The notes under the pieces: generated by a model
Seen by the model: only the letters and a program-made list of their open reading frames with translations
Databases searched by the model: none
What the model was told of the DNA's origin: nothing
Made by a program: the position numbers and the translations under genes
In this document: positions 5,606-5,684 of the stretch, in pieces
How positions within the stretch are numbered: the first letter of the stretch is position 1
How the letters are laid out: each line of letters begins with the position of its first letter
Source of the DNA: Treponema sp.
Lineage (GTDB): Bacteria > Spirochaetota > Spirochaetia > Treponematales > Breznakiellaceae
NCBI GenBank assembly: GCA_031259515.1
Contig: JAIRLK010000338.1
Coordinates: 1-5,684, forward strand
Direction: 5' to 3'
Length of the DNA: 5,684 bases

Positions 5606-5684
5606 CCGGTTTTCAGGATAAACCGTAAAAATTTTTGGCGGCAATCCCAGGAGCCTGCCGCGCCTCGCCCGTAAACTCCTACCG
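5602..5684 (-). CDS. Possible 3' end of an unidentified gene entering from the right edge
   Basis: One minus-strand frame is open from the window edge for 26 codons (5682-5605) and ends with TGA at 5604-5602; it includes the string GSWDCRQKFLRF. The composition is protein-like, with Trp, Cys and Phe in an ordinary-looking mixture, and there is no start codon, as expected for a gene tail. Its stop codon would lie inside the -35 of the tRNA promoter. Twenty-six open codons are easily found by chance, and a second minus-strand frame is also open here, so support is weak. A possible 6-bp hairpin GCGGCA/TGCCGC (5638-5643 and 5656-5661) lies in the same stretch. I do not recognise a family. Confidence 0.3.
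   Translation of the reverse strand, partial: VGVYGRGAAGSWDCRQKFLRFILKTG

Overview
The window looks like ordinary chromosomal backbone from a moderately GC-rich bacterium. I lean towards a Treponema-like spirochaete. That rests mainly on the feel of the large acidic-tailed sensor protein and of the short structured repeat at the left edge; no marker in the window proves it. The tRNA lacks an encoded CCA, and the recognisable proteins (HflX, nitroreductase, sirtuin, FlK-type thioesterase) occur in many phyla.

Layout, left to right. Bases 1-388 hold no confident gene: an AT-rich segment (1-122), then a dense run of inverted repeats (about 123-316) that resembles a dispersed structured repeat, with only doubtful small minus-strand reading frames. 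Bases 389-2461 (minus) encode a 690-residue two-pass membrane protein with a Cache-like extracytoplasmic domain and a long, basic-then-acidic cytoplasmic tail that includes a 20-residue Glu-Glu-Leu repeat but no recognisable output domain. A 78-base divergent spacer (2462-2539) contains a 9-bp inverted repeat, a 12-bp palindrome and a 7-bp direct repeat. On the plus strand follows a tight, probably co-transcribed run: hflX GTPase (2540-3694), a short nitroreductase-family flavoprotein (3712-4239) and a SIR2-type NAD-dependent deacylase (4247-5020). The sirtuin end overlaps by 32 bases, tail to tail, with a minus-strand FlK-like hotdog thioesterase (4989-5393). Upstream of that, also on the minus strand, is a complete tRNA-Asp(GUC) unit: promoter at 5577-5605, tRNA at 5490-5564, and a strong intrinsic terminator at 5451-5483. 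The last 80 bases may carry the 3' end of another minus-strand gene.

How the genes may work together: HflX rescues stalled or stressed ribosomes, the nitroreductase is a flavin-dependent reductase, and the sirtuin uses NAD to remove acyl groups from proteins, so the plus-strand run is loosely themed on stress, redox and NAD. The thioesterase hydrolyses a small acyl-CoA of unknown identity; a link to protein acylation and the sirtuin is only a thought from adjacency. I found no CRISPR array, transposase, phage gene or defence cassette. I do not see strong evidence for a wholly new system. The points most worth a second look are the hairpin cluster at the left edge and the sensor protein with no recognised output domain.
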